A DNA stretch of 64,000 nt. Source: Algibacter lectus (lineage in GTDB: Bacteria; Bacteroidota; Bacteroidia; Flavobacteriales; Flavobacteriaceae). Under the pieces are notes generated by a model, which did no database searches, was not told where the DNA came from, and was given only the letters and a program-made list of their open reading frames with translations. A program made the position numbers and the translations under genes. The stretch is taken from positions 282,097 through 346,096 of the forward strand of contig NZ_FOLN01000005.1 of assembly GCF_900112395.1 (NCBI RefSeq), written 5' to 3'. Within the stretch, counting starts at the first letter, position 1, and each line of letters begins with the position of its first letter. This document shows, piece by piece, positions 36,781-46,586 of this stretch.

Positions 36781-37832
36781 TAAATTCCGAGTATACTTTT
36801 TAAATAAGCTTCATCTGGTTTCGCTCCAGCAAAATCGTCGAAACTACGCTCGGCTGCCTCAATAATATGTTGCTGAATAAACGGAGCGCCTTCTCGAGCA
36901 CCTTGAGCCGAAGATTTTATACAACATTCCCATTCCATAACCGCCCAAACATCACAATCGTATTTAGTAAGTTTTGTAAAAATACTTTTGAAATCGACTT
37001 GGCCGTCACCTAAAGATCTAAAACGACCTGCGCGATCTTGCCAATCCGAATAACCTCCGTAAACCCCTTGTTTTCCAGACATATTAAACTCTGCATCTTT
37101 AACATGAAAAGCTTTTATACGCTCGTGGTAATAATCTATAAATTTTAAATAATCTAATTGTTGCAATACAAAATGACTTGGATCGTAAAGAATATTGGCA
37201 CGTTTATGATTTCCTGTTGCCTCTAAAAAACGCTCGAAAGACACGCCATCGTGCAAATCTTCACCCGGGTGCAGTTCATAACAAATATCAACCCCTTGCT
37301 CATCAAAATGATTTAAAATAGGTAACCAACGCTTTGCCAATTCCTTAAAGCCCATTTCCACTAAACCTTGCGGACGCTGTGGCCAAGGGTACATAGTATG
37401 CCAAAGTAAAGCACCCGAAAACGACGCGTGAGATTTTAAACCTAACCGCCCACTTGCTGTCCCCGATTTCTTAACAAAATCGATAGCCCATTCCGTTCTT
37501 GCTTTTGGGTTTCCTTTTACAGCATCGGGAGCAAAACCATCAAACAAGGTGTCATAAGCTGGGTTTACAGCTACTAATTGCCCTTGTAAATGTGTAGATA
37601 ATTCTGTTATTTCTAATCCATAAGAATTAACTTTTCCTTTTAAATCATCGCAATACGTTTGACTTTCCGCAGCTATTTCTATATCGATTAATCCCGTTTC
37701 CCATGTTGGAATCTGAATCCCTTTATATCCTAAATCTGCAGCCCATTTACATAAGTTATCTAAAGTATTAAATGGCGCCTCACTTCCTGCGAATTGCGCT
37801 AAAAAAATTGCTGGTCCTTTTATTGTTTTCAT
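36780..37832 (-). CDS. sugar phosphate isomerase/epimerase family (AP-endonuclease-2-like TIM barrel)
   Basis: A 350-residue TIM barrel of the xylose-isomerase-like superfamily. Putative metal-site residues lie in VDICYELHPGEDLHDG, ILYDPSHFVLQQ, IKAFHVKDAEF and WAVMEWECC. No signal peptide. Related enzymes in keto-sugar loci act as isomerases, epimerases or eliminases on 3-keto sugars. It overlaps the DUF1080 ATG by 1 bp; repeat B separates it from the oxidoreductase gene upstream. Confidence 0.88.
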   Translation of the reverse strand: MKTIKGPAIFLAQFAGSEAPFNTLDNLCKWAADLGYKGIQIPTWETGLIDIEIAAESQTYCDDLKGKVNSYGLEITELSTHLQGQLVAVNPAYDTLFDGFAPDAVKGNPKARTEWAIDFVKKSGTASGRLGLKSHASFSGALLWHTMYPWPQRPQGLVEMGFKELAKRWLPILNHFDEQGVDICYELHPGEDLHDGVSFERFLEATGNHKRANILYDPSHFVLQQLDYLKFIDYYHERIKAFHVKDAEFNMSGKQGVYGGYSDWQDRAGRFRSLGDGQVDFKSIFTKLTKYDCDVWAVMEWECCIKSSAQGAREGAPFIQQHIIEAAERSFDDFAGAKPDEAYLKSILGI

Positions 37833-37851
37833 ATTTTATCTTATTTTTTTT

Positions 37852-37944
37852 GGCGTTACCCTAGGGTCGGGCTTTCTCTACTCGCTCCCTTCCGTTGGTC
37901 GGGGAGCTTAAACAGGCCGTTCAATCCCTAACGCAGCATCCGCC
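37852..37944. repeat. dispersed palindromic repeat element, copy B
   Basis: Starts GGCGTTACCCTAGGGTCGGG and ends CAATCCCTAACGCA then GCATCCGCC, the same ends as copy A, with an unrelated middle. The middle is shared with copy C. It interrupts the oxidoreductase-isomerase spacer. Confidence 0.75.
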
Positions 37945-37961
37945 AATAGTAGTTTATATCG

Positions 37962-39110
37962 TTATTCTATTTTTGTCCAAGCAGCGTTATTCTTATCACT
38001 TTCAACGGCTGCATAAATAAATTGCATACCACGTATGCCATCTTTCACCGTTGGATAATCTGGTTTATCAATAGTTTTACCATTTAAAACAGCCATTAAA
38101 TGTGTTGCGAAATTTTTATAAATAGTTGCAAAAGCTTCTAAATATCCTTCTGGATGTCCCGCAGGAATACGAGAAACATTTAGAGCTTCTTCATATAAAT
38201 TATTACCGTTTGGCGTAAATATTTTAACAGGCTCTTCTAACCAATGTGTAATTAATTGGTTCGGATTTTCTTGATGCCATTCCAAACTTCCTTTTTCACC
38301 ATAAACCTTTATAGCTAAATTATTTTCTTCACCTAAAGCAATTTGCGAAATAGACATGGTTCCCTTTGCTCCGTTTTCCATACGTAGTAATAAATTACCA
38401 TCGTCATCAAGCACACGGCCTTCTCCAAACTTACCTAAATCTGCAGCAAGTTCTTCAATTTTTAGTCCTGTAATATATTCAGCTAAATTTTCTGCATGCG
38501 TTCCAATATCACCTAAAGCACCGCCAATACCCGATTTACTCGGGTCTACTCGCCAAGAGGCCTGTTTCTGTCCGGTTTGCTCTACTGCCGTAGACAACCA
38601 ACCCTGTAAGTATTGCACTTGTATTTTTCTAATTTTACCCAAATCACCTTTCGCAACCATAGCTCGCGCTTGCTTTACCATCGGGTGCCCCGTGTAATTA
38701 TGCGTTAAAGCAAAAAGTTTCCCGCTTTTTTCAATTATAGTTTCTAACGCAATAGCTTCGTCTAAAGTTAACGTCATCGGTTTATCGCAAACCACATTAA
38801 ACCCATTTTCTAAAGCTAATTTTGCAGGAGGAAAATGCATATGGTTTGGTGTTACAATGGAAACAAAATCCATACGAACACCTTCAGGAAGTTCCTTTTC
38901 TTTTAAAATCATTTCCTCAAAACTACCATAGCATCTATCTTCAGGAAGGTATAATGCTTTGCCCGATGTTTTAGACTTTTCTTCATTACTACTAAAAGCC
39001 CCACAAACTAATTCTATCATGCCATCGATGGCTGCGGCTCTGCGGTGTACATCTCCAATGAATGATCCGGTGCCGCCACCTATCATTCCCATTCTTAATT
39101 TTCTTGTCAT
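37962..39110 (-). CDS. Gfo/Idh/MocA family oxidoreductase
   Basis: A 382-residue NAD(P)-dependent dehydrogenase. Rossmann start MGMIGGGTGSFIGDVHRRAA, the NGFNVVCDKPMTLTLDEA segment with the catalytic Lys of the DKP motif at about 115-132, and a substrate domain with GDIGTHAENLAEY (catalytic His). No signal peptide. In loci of this type the enzyme oxidises or reduces the 3-OH of a sugar. It lies 6 bp after the MFS gene and is probably co-transcribed with it. Confidence 0.92.
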   Translation of the reverse strand: MTRKLRMGMIGGGTGSFIGDVHRRAAAIDGMIELVCGAFSSNEEKSKTSGKALYLPEDRCYGSFEEMILKEKELPEGVRMDFVSIVTPNHMHFPPAKLALENGFNVVCDKPMTLTLDEAIALETIIEKSGKLFALTHNYTGHPMVKQARAMVAKGDLGKIRKIQVQYLQGWLSTAVEQTGQKQASWRVDPSKSGIGGALGDIGTHAENLAEYITGLKIEELAADLGKFGEGRVLDDDGNLLLRMENGAKGTMSISQIALGEENNLAIKVYGEKGSLEWHQENPNQLITHWLEEPVKIFTPNGNNLYEEALNVSRIPAGHPEGYLEAFATIYKNFATHLMAVLNGKTIDKPDYPTVKDGIRGMQFIYAAVESDKNNAAWTKIE

Positions 39111-39116
39111 AACTAC

Positions 39117-40289
39117 TTATGCTTGTTCTGTTTTATTTCTTTTTTTCATATAAAAATTTAAACCTAAAAAGGCCACAATAAGAATTGCTGGCAAAATAGA
39201 CATGGTTCTTAAAGCTTCAGAAGCATTCGCATCATCCATCAATTTCCCCATAATTGGTAATACTAACGACACAGAAAACATACCTGCTCCACCCATAATT
39301 GAAAGTCCAAGCGCTCCTGTTTCTGGTAAATATTCTGCCACAAAGCCCAACATGGTTGGCCAAAAGAATGTAACTCCAATAGCAAAAACTGCTGCTGCAA
39401 CAAAAGTCATTCCGCCACTAGTTACCGTTAACAACCATAAACCTATAAAAGTAAATATTGCTGAATACAACAACATGCCCGAAGGTTTTAACCTATGTAC
39501 AACTTGCCCTGCGAACAGTCTCCCTAGAGCCATAATACCGTTGATAAACGCTAATACTAACAGTGGCACTGCAACAGATTCTTTTAAAAGCGATTCTATA
39601 CGCTGTGTTGTTCCTAACTCTGAAGCCGCCGTTAAAAGCATGCAAAACACCATAAAAATGAATAAAGGTTTCCCAACGCTAGAGAACATTTTTTTATTAC
39701 TAATTCCCATCTGTACACGCTCGGTAACCGGAAATTCTTGTCCAAAAAACAATACAGCATACAACACTAAAGGTATAAATAACGTTGAAACCATAATTTG
39801 CCAACTTAAGCCCATAACATCCATAACAAGCCACCCAATAATGGAACCAATTACGATACCACCAGGGAACCATACATGAAATCTATTTAGCATTTTTGTT
39901 TTTTCATTAGTATACATTGATGCTACCATTGGATTTAACGCTGCTTCTACCATACCATTACCGATACCTACAAATAATGTTGCTAGAAATAACGACGTCA
40001 TTGAATCTGCCATAATAGTCCACACAATTCCGACGGCATGCATAGTAAAAGCAATCCATGTAATTTTTTTAATCCCGAGAAAATCGACTAAAGGTCCTCC
40101 AAAAATCATGGCAATTGTAAAACCGAAAAAAGCCGGCGTAAACGCGTAACCAATTTGTTCTAGTGTTAGCCCAACGCCTTCAGGTCCAAAAACAGTTTCT
40201 AATCGTGCGCGAATGGCAAATGTCATTGCCGTTGTAATTAATGCTAAACAACTCGCAAGAAAGAGTCGTTTCTTATTAATGTTTTCCAT
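39117..40289 (-). CDS. MFS sugar-type transporter
   Basis: A 390-residue 12-helix major facilitator with an N-terminal LASCLALITTAMTFAIRARL helix, the loop IFGGPLVDFLGIKKI and the LGFVAEYLPETGALGLSIMGG segment seen in FucP/NanT-like Bacteroidota transporters. It should import a sugar or keto-sugar for the downstream oxidoreductase, isomerase and DUF1080 enzymes. First gene of the catabolic run on this strand. Confidence 0.88.
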   Translation of the reverse strand: MENINKKRLFLASCLALITTAMTFAIRARLETVFGPEGVGLTLEQIGYAFTPAFFGFTIAMIFGGPLVDFLGIKKITWIAFTMHAVGIVWTIMADSMTSLFLATLFVGIGNGMVEAALNPMVASMYTNEKTKMLNRFHVWFPGGIVIGSIIGWLVMDVMGLSWQIMVSTLFIPLVLYAVLFFGQEFPVTERVQMGISNKKMFSSVGKPLFIFMVFCMLLTAASELGTTQRIESLLKESVAVPLLVLAFINGIMALGRLFAGQVVHRLKPSGMLLYSAIFTFIGLWLLTVTSGGMTFVAAAVFAIGVTFFWPTMLGFVAEYLPETGALGLSIMGGAGMFSVSLVLPIMGKLMDDANASEALRTMSILPAILIVAFLGLNFYMKKRNKTEQA

Positions 40290-40493
40290 TTTAAAAAATT
40301 TAGTTTAGTTTGGTTGGTATAGAAATTACAGACTCTTATTTATCATTACAATACAGAACTGTTCCTTTATAAAATCGTTAACGTTATAAAGTACAGACTT
40401 TAAGTATTCGAACAAAAAAGCACAGTAATTTCTACCTAGTGAAAATATAAAATAGAATTTTAAATAGCGTGTATTATTATTCAGTGAAATAAT

Positions 40494-41564
40494 TTAAACA
40501 CAGTCTACCGCATTTACAGCATACTTTAACCTATAAGTATTAGGCGAGCATTTTTCATGCTTTTTAAAAACCGTTGCAAAGTATTGGCTTGTTGCAAAAC
40601 CACACATATAGGCTACTTCTGCAATAGTCAACTCGTTGTTTTCTTGAAGGATTTTTTTAGATAAATCCAAACGCTTCATGGTTAGATAGCGCATAGGCGT
40701 TACATTGGTTAAGCGCTTGCAATGATGTGTAAACCTTGTTACTCCCACACCTGCGGATTCTGCCATTAGTTCTACAGTCCAATTTTCGGATAAATTATTC
40801 ACCAATTCATCTAAAAAAAATTTTACGCTTCGTGAACTATCAGTTAGTTTTTCATCTAAAACAACATCGTCTGTATTTAATAAATCGAGTAAAAGGATCA
40901 ATAAATAATTAACTAACAGTCTTATTTTAGAAGCATTGCTCCCATTTTCATCGGTATTGATCGCCTTGTTAATCCTAAGAAAACAATCGCGAACTGTTTG
41001 ATCGGTTTTCCAAATAGATTTTTCATTCTGCCTTAAAATAGTAGTTAATCGTCCTAAATCACTCGGTGTTAATGTGATCCAATCTGGCCAAACCCATTCT
41101 TGATGAGGCCTTCGCACGCCTAAATCGATAATAACCCAATAGAATTTCCCCATACCAACATATGGGTTTCCTACTTTATGAGCTTCCCACGGACGTGTAA
41201 TTGTTAAATGATTTGGAGTAAGCAAAACTTCTTTATTTTCCTGAGAATACGGCATGGTGCCCGATTCTAAAAAATGAAACTCAATACCTTCGTTGCGGTG
41301 CCAATCTAAACCCCAATCTTGCGGTTCGTTTGCATCCCAATAGCCAATACTGTTTAGCCCCATGGTATTTTCATCCAATCGATCACCAGGATAAGTATGC
41401 CTAGCTAAAGCTTTAAACTTTATTTTTTTTCTGTTAAACGCATCAATTAATGGCAAACAAGTATCTGCATGATATACAATACCATCAGCCTCATAAGGCT
41501 CAATATTTATTTTGTTTACTTTCACTGAAATTATTTGAACATTAACACCACGCAAAATACACAT
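40494..41564 (-). CDS. AraC-family transcriptional regulator
   Basis: A 356-residue regulator. The C-terminal ~100 residues hold two helix-turn-helix motifs: VELMAESAGVGVTRFTHHCK and LTIAEVAYMCGFATSQYFATVFKKH. The N-terminal part has a cupin-like sensing domain (about residues 50-160, GLDWHRNEGIEFHFLESG). It is divergent from the TonB receptor and precedes the MFS operon, so it probably controls both. An in-frame GTG at 41525 is an alternative start closer to the conserved residues; the ATG at 41564 is used here. Confidence 0.9.
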   Translation of the reverse strand: MCILRGVNVQIISVKVNKINIEPYEADGIVYHADTCLPLIDAFNRKKIKFKALARHTYPGDRLDENTMGLNSIGYWDANEPQDWGLDWHRNEGIEFHFLESGTMPYSQENKEVLLTPNHLTITRPWEAHKVGNPYVGMGKFYWVIIDLGVRRPHQEWVWPDWITLTPSDLGRLTTILRQNEKSIWKTDQTVRDCFLRINKAINTDENGSNASKIRLLVNYLLILLLDLLNTDDVVLDEKLTDSSRSVKFFLDELVNNLSENWTVELMAESAGVGVTRFTHHCKRLTNVTPMRYLTMKRLDLSKKILQENNELTIAEVAYMCGFATSQYFATVFKKHEKCSPNTYRLKYAVNAVDCV

Positions 41565-41687
41565 TTTTTATGAATTAAAAATTTGCCTTTTATTAAAATT
41601 GGAACAGGACGTTATTTATTACCAATTGATAGACCTGTTTGAATCCTTTCAGTGATAATATATAAACAGTAATGCGGATTAATTTTA

Positions 41688-41695
41688 TAAATTTG
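41688..41695 (+). promoter_or_regulatory. -7 element for the TonB receptor operon
   Basis: TAAATTTG fits TAnnTTTG, 40 bp before the receptor ATG. TTCAGTGAT at 41648-41656, upstream of the -33 position, is a possible activator site. Confidence 0.5.
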
Positions 41696-41735
41696 TGTTC
41701 AAAAATCAACCAACTATTTTTACTCTCTATAACTT

Positions 41736-44561
41736 ATGAATAGCATTAAATTACTAATATCGTTTTTGATATTGGGCCAAACCTTGTTAATTAACGCACA
41801 ATCATCTCTTAACGGAACAATTACAGACAGCAACAATAATCCTATATCCGGAGCTACTGTTTTTTTAAACACAGAACCAATACTTTTTAGCATTACAGAT
41901 ACTGAAGGCAAGTATTATTTAACAAATACACCTAAGGGAAATTATATTTTAAGTATTTCGTATTTAGGATTTAAACCTATTAATGATAATGTTAGCTTAA
42001 ATGGTAATAACACCGAGTTATCATACAATTTAGAGAGCGACTTATTAAGCCTACACACTGTAATTATTACAGGAAATTTCACACCTACAATACAATTAGA
42101 ATCGAGTACCTCTGTGAGCACTTTAAACACCAAAGACTTAAAACAAATAGTTCCGCAAGGCACTGCAAACTTATTGCAGAACATCCCTGGAACTTTTGTT
42201 GATGCTTCTGCCGGAGAAGTTTTCACAAGAGTTTACATGCGTGGTATTTCGGCTGCAGCCGAAGATGATATGGGTTGGTATTACGTATCTTTACAGGAAG
42301 ATGATTTACCTGTAAGCTTAGTACAACACTCGTACTATGGTCCAGATTTATTTCATCGCGCAGATTTAATGACAGCAAACGTTGAGGCCTTAAGAGGCGG
42401 TAGCGCATCCATAACAGCCATGAATGCTCCTGGAGGCGTTTATAATTTTATTTCTAGACAAACAAACTCAAAAGAATTAACTGGTGAAGCACAATTACAA
42501 ACTGGTATTAAAGGTGAAGGCAATCCTTATTACAGAGCAGATGCTGTTTTAGGTAGCCAATTAGGAAATAATTGGAGTTTTAACGCTGGTGGACATTACA
42601 GACATGATGAAGGTGCAAGAAACACAGATTTTACGTTTAGTAAAGGTGGACAATTTAAATTCAACTTAACTAAAGTAAACTCTCGTGGATATTTTAAACT
42701 TTACGGAAAATATTTAAACGATTATACTAATAGATATAACGGTGTTGCGGCTACAAACTGGGACAATCCTGAAGCTGCTTTTGGACAAGATTTCAACTCC
42801 TCTGCTCTTTTAATGCCTTCTTACAATGCATCGATTCCCGATGGTCGTTATTTAGAAGACGGAAAAACAAATCGTTTTAATCCATCAAAAGGTGTACATG
42901 CAAAAGATTTAGCGATTGGATTAGATTTGTTTCAGAGCCTAAACAATAATTGGTCTATTAAAAACAATATGAAATTTTCGACCAAAAATGCAAATTGGCA
43001 AACCTCTATCAGTAACGCTTTTGTATCATTAAGCGACCCTACAACGTATTATTTACCAAGTAACGGAAATCCTTTTCCTGTTGGTCAAATTGTTTTTAAA
43101 AATACTCGAACAGGAGACGAAATGGCAAGAATTGATAACAGTCCTATTTTTGCAGGAAGCCCAATAAACTATCTAACCGAAAGCACATTACCTAACGATG
43201 CCGTTTTAGGAACATCTACTTGGTATAAAGATAACGATGCCGATGAGTTTATGCAGCAATTAACTTTATTGAAAACTTGGGATAACCACGATTTTAGTTT
43301 CGGTTTTTCTACAGGTATATCTAATACTTCCGTTTTTACACAAGGTAGTTTTGCGTTTTCTACTTATGAAAATAACCCAACCATGTTAGAGGTTACTTTA
43401 GAAAACCCCGGTGAACCGGTTCTATATTTATCTGATGAGCATGGTGTAAGTAACTATGGTGGTTTATTTTTCACAAACAGTCGTGCTGATGTTTTTCAAG
43501 CAGCTACGTTTGTTAATGATGTTTGGGCAATTTCAGATAACATCCAATTAGATTTAGGACTTCGTTATGAATCTATATACCATAAAGGCAGTAATGACCG
43601 TAGCGCTCCTTTTACACAAAATGGAGGTTTAGATGGAGATGAAACTACTATTTATGATAATAATATTTTACAACCAACAGGTGACCGTGATTCGTTTAAT
43701 TTTAACTATAATTACTTATCATATTCAGCAGGTTTAAATATCAAATTAACAGAAGATGCTTCTCTATTTGGACGTTATTCTAGAGGAAACAAGGCACCAG
43801 AATTAAATTATTATTTCAACAATTTTGCTAACGTACCTATTATTAATGCAGGTGAAGTACAAAAAATAAAACAAGCAGAATTGGGATTGAAATCAGCTTT
43901 AAAAGATTTCTCATTTACAACAACACTTTTTTGGAGTGAATTAAAAAACATTGGAGTTTCTAATTTTGAATTTGATGATAGTACAAGCAGTACTTTTTAC
44001 ACACCAATACAGTTTAACAACTCACAAACATTTGGCTTAGAATGGGAAACCATTTACAACCCTATTCAATATTTAACCTTTCGTTTTAATGGTGTTTTAC
44101 AAAACCCAAAGGCAAGAAAATGGAATATTTATGACGCAGCAGGATCTGTTGATATAGCAGATGATAGTATTATAAACTATTCTGGAAATAGATTACCATT
44201 CAACCCGAAATTACTATTTAATCTATCTGCAGAATTTGAGAAAGACAAAGTATCATCTTTCATTAAATGGAAATACACAGGCAAGCGTGAAGGTAACGTA
44301 GCCAACGCTTTTCAATTAGCCGCTTACAGTGTTTTCGATGCTGGTATAGGTTACCAAATAAACAAAAACTTAAGCGCTCGCGTATTAGCTAGCAACCTTT
44401 TAAACTCTGACGGACTGGCTAACTTTTTTGGAGCAAATTCTTTTGGAGCAAATGCCAATGGAGTAACTCAAGACTACATTAATGACAACCCAGATGCTAG
44501 TTTTATTGTAGTTCCTGTTTTACCAAGAAGTACCATGTTAACACTTAATTATGCGTTTTAA
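41736..44561 (+). CDS. TonB-dependent outer-membrane receptor
   Basis: A 941-residue outer-membrane receptor. Signal peptide about 1-21, then a carboxypeptidase-regulatory-like beta domain (about 25-105, LNGTITDSNNNPISGATVFL), a plug (TSTSVSTLNTKDLKQIVPQG to about 250) and a 22-strand barrel to the C-terminal aromatic F. No SusD-like lipoprotein gene follows, so it is a stand-alone receptor rather than a SusC/D pair. It should import a small glycoside or a carrier-bound ligand; the substrate is unknown. It starts the rightward operon with the DUF1080-PA14-like and propeller-azurin genes. Confidence 0.92.
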   Translation: MNSIKLLISFLILGQTLLINAQSSLNGTITDSNNNPISGATVFLNTEPILFSITDTEGKYYLTNTPKGNYILSISYLGFKPINDNVSLNGNNTELSYNLESDLLSLHTVIITGNFTPTIQLESSTSVSTLNTKDLKQIVPQGTANLLQNIPGTFVDASAGEVFTRVYMRGISAAAEDDMGWYYVSLQEDDLPVSLVQHSYYGPDLFHRADLMTANVEALRGGSASITAMNAPGGVYNFISRQTNSKELTGEAQLQTGIKGEGNPYYRADAVLGSQLGNNWSFNAGGHYRHDEGARNTDFTFSKGGQFKFNLTKVNSRGYFKLYGKYLNDYTNRYNGVAATNWDNPEAAFGQDFNSSALLMPSYNASIPDGRYLEDGKTNRFNPSKGVHAKDLAIGLDLFQSLNNNWSIKNNMKFSTKNANWQTSISNAFVSLSDPTTYYLPSNGNPFPVGQIVFKNTRTGDEMARIDNSPIFAGSPINYLTESTLPNDAVLGTSTWYKDNDADEFMQQLTLLKTWDNHDFSFGFSTGISNTSVFTQGSFAFSTYENNPTMLEVTLENPGEPVLYLSDEHGVSNYGGLFFTNSRADVFQAATFVNDVWAISDNIQLDLGLRYESIYHKGSNDRSAPFTQNGGLDGDETTIYDNNILQPTGDRDSFNFNYNYLSYSAGLNIKLTEDASLFGRYSRGNKAPELNYYFNNFANVPIINAGEVQKIKQAELGLKSALKDFSFTTTLFWSELKNIGVSNFEFDDSTSSTFYTPIQFNNSQTFGLEWETIYNPIQYLTFRFNGVLQNPKARKWNIYDAAGSVDIADDSIINYSGNRLPFNPKLLFNLSAEFEKDKVSSFIKWKYTGKREGNVANAFQLAAYSVFDAGIGYQINKNLSARVLASNLLNSDGLANFFGANSFGANANGVTQDYINDNPDASFIVVPVLPRSTMLTLNYAF

Positions 44562-44668
44562 GAACCATATTTTGCATATAATAAGCCATATGAACAACGG
44601 GTAACAACTAAAAGCAGATACTTTTACGCAAGTCAAAAACAACCAACTTTATATAAACAAATAAGCAT

Positions 44669-46570
44669 ATGAAAAACAAACTCCTTTTTCTTTTTGCTAT
44701 TTCGTTGATAATTTCTTGCGAAAAAGAAGAAACAAAACTGCTAGAAACTGTTAATGAAAAAGAAGAAACACTCAACGCATTACCGTTTACTAATATTGAG
44801 TTAGAAGACTTATCAGATTTTAGACCAACTACTAAAAACTGGCAAATAGCCGGAAGTGTAGTGGCTAATAGAAGTAAAGAAAAAACACTTATACCAAATG
44901 AGGGCAAAGGCGTTTTAATAAATAAAAACGACCAAGAGCAGAACAAACATATATTTTCCAATTTCGAACATGGTGATATTGAGTTAGAACTTGATGTTAT
45001 GATGCCAATAAAATCTAATTCTGGCATTTATTTTCAAAGTAGATATGAAATTCAGCTATTTGATAGCTGGGGTGTAGAACATCCTAAATACAATGATATT
45101 GGAGGTATTTACCAACGATGGAACAAAGATGCTGAAAAAGGAAAAGAAGGCTACGAAGGACATTCGCCTTTAGTAAATGCCGCCAAGGCCCCTGGTTTAT
45201 GGCAACATTTAAAAATTATTTTTCATTCACCAAAGTTTAACGAAAAAGGCGAAAAAATTAAAAACGCGTGGTTTGAAGAAGTTAGGTTAAATAATATTTT
45301 AATTCAGAAAAACGTAGAGGTTACTGGATCTACTCGTGCTAGCGCTGCAAAAGAAGAAGTGCCTTATGCTCCATTAATGATTCAGGGCGATCATGGACCT
45401 GTTGCTTTTAAAAATATAAAATATAAACTTTATGAAGACAAAAAAATTGGCATCGAAAAATCTGAGCTTAAAATTTACGATAATTCTAAAAAGCTTTCTG
45501 TTGTAAAAAACATAGAAGATCTTAAACTTCTTGAAACACATACAACAGACTCTATTTCTCCTTTAATGAGGATTGATGTAAGAGATCAAAAAGTATTAAG
45601 TTACTCAGGGAAGCTAGACATACCAACATCTGGCGACTATTTATTTGAAGCTGCGGTTAATGGCGGTACGTACTTAATCATTGAGAATGATACTGTAATG
45701 AAAATGAACGGCGACTTTGATATGAATACGACACAGTTTAATAAAGTCCATTTAAAAAAAGGCCAAGTTACTTATAACCTAGTATATAACAAACCCATAA
45801 TATGGCGCCGTGGTTTCGACTTTTTTGTTGAAGGACCAAAAATGCAACGTTATTCATTATTAAAAACAGGAACTACAACTTTAAGCAAGAACAACCCAAT
45901 AAAGCCAATAACCTTAAACGTGACAGAAAAGCCGCTTACACAACGTAGTTTTTTAAACCACAAAGGTGTTAAACGCTCGCATTGTATATCGGTTGGATTA
46001 GTTGAAAAACTGAATTATAGTTTAGATTTAGAAACAGGCACTTTACTCCATGTTTGGAGTGGTGATTTCTTAGATGCTACACAGATGTGGCACTCTCGAG
46101 GGGAACATCAACGCGGAGAACCTATGGGCTTTCCCATTTCATTGCATGGCGATTTAGATTTCGCTTCATTAAATTCTAAGAATGACGCATGGCCAAAAGC
46201 CTTAGATAACAACCAAACATTTAAACAAATTGGTTATGAATTTAAAAATGAAGGTTTACCCGTGTTTTCATTCGAAATTAATGAAAATGAAATATCACAC
46301 AGCTTTAAAGCCTCTGCAAAAGCAAAAAGAGGTATAGATCGAATAATTACTTCTGAATCAAAATCTTCAATGTGGCATAAAATTGCAGATGGAGAAAGTA
46401 TAAAAGCATTAGAAAATAACACGTTTATTATAAACAACGAAAGCTATTATATTGTTTTCCTAGATGGAGAAACGATTAAACCAATTATTAGAGACAGCAA
46501 TGGAAAAAATGAATTACTTATAGAAATTCCTAAAGGACATTCAACAATAAATTATACTATAATCTGGTAA
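44669..46570 (+). CDS. DUF1080 plus PA14-like multidomain lipoprotein
   Basis: A 633-residue lipoprotein (lipobox IISC, Cys17). Residues about 50-262 form a DUF1080 domain with FSNFEHGDIELELDVMMP, SNSGIYFQSRYEIQLFDSWG and GPVAFKNIKYKLYE. Residues about 285-395 look PA14-like, a carbohydrate-binding jellyroll (RIDVRDQKVLSYSGKLDIPT, GDYLFEAAVNGGTYLII, FDFFVEGP). Residues 400-633 are an extra beta-rich domain that I do not recognise (HCISVGLVEKLNYSLDLETG). Probable keto-glycoside or polyol-processing protein at the cell surface or in the periplasm. It is 17 bp upstream of the propeller-azurin gene. Confidence 0.82.
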   Translation: MKNKLLFLFAISLIISCEKEETKLLETVNEKEETLNALPFTNIELEDLSDFRPTTKNWQIAGSVVANRSKEKTLIPNEGKGVLINKNDQEQNKHIFSNFEHGDIELELDVMMPIKSNSGIYFQSRYEIQLFDSWGVEHPKYNDIGGIYQRWNKDAEKGKEGYEGHSPLVNAAKAPGLWQHLKIIFHSPKFNEKGEKIKNAWFEEVRLNNILIQKNVEVTGSTRASAAKEEVPYAPLMIQGDHGPVAFKNIKYKLYEDKKIGIEKSELKIYDNSKKLSVVKNIEDLKLLETHTTDSISPLMRIDVRDQKVLSYSGKLDIPTSGDYLFEAAVNGGTYLIIENDTVMKMNGDFDMNTTQFNKVHLKKGQVTYNLVYNKPIIWRRGFDFFVEGPKMQRYSLLKTGTTTLSKNNPIKPITLNVTEKPLTQRSFLNHKGVKRSHCISVGLVEKLNYSLDLETGTLLHVWSGDFLDATQMWHSRGEHQRGEPMGFPISLHGDLDFASLNSKNDAWPKALDNNQTFKQIGYEFKNEGLPVFSFEINENEISHSFKASAKAKRGIDRIITSESKSSMWHKIADGESIKALENNTFIINNESYYIVFLDGETIKPIIRDSNGKNELLIEIPKGHSTINYTIIW

Positions 46571-46586
46571 ACTAAAACTTAAAAAC

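Noticed and set aside
39202..39879. 225-codon frame antisense to the MFS gene
   Set aside because: A long shadow frame of a well-supported transporter; protein composition is not gene-like.
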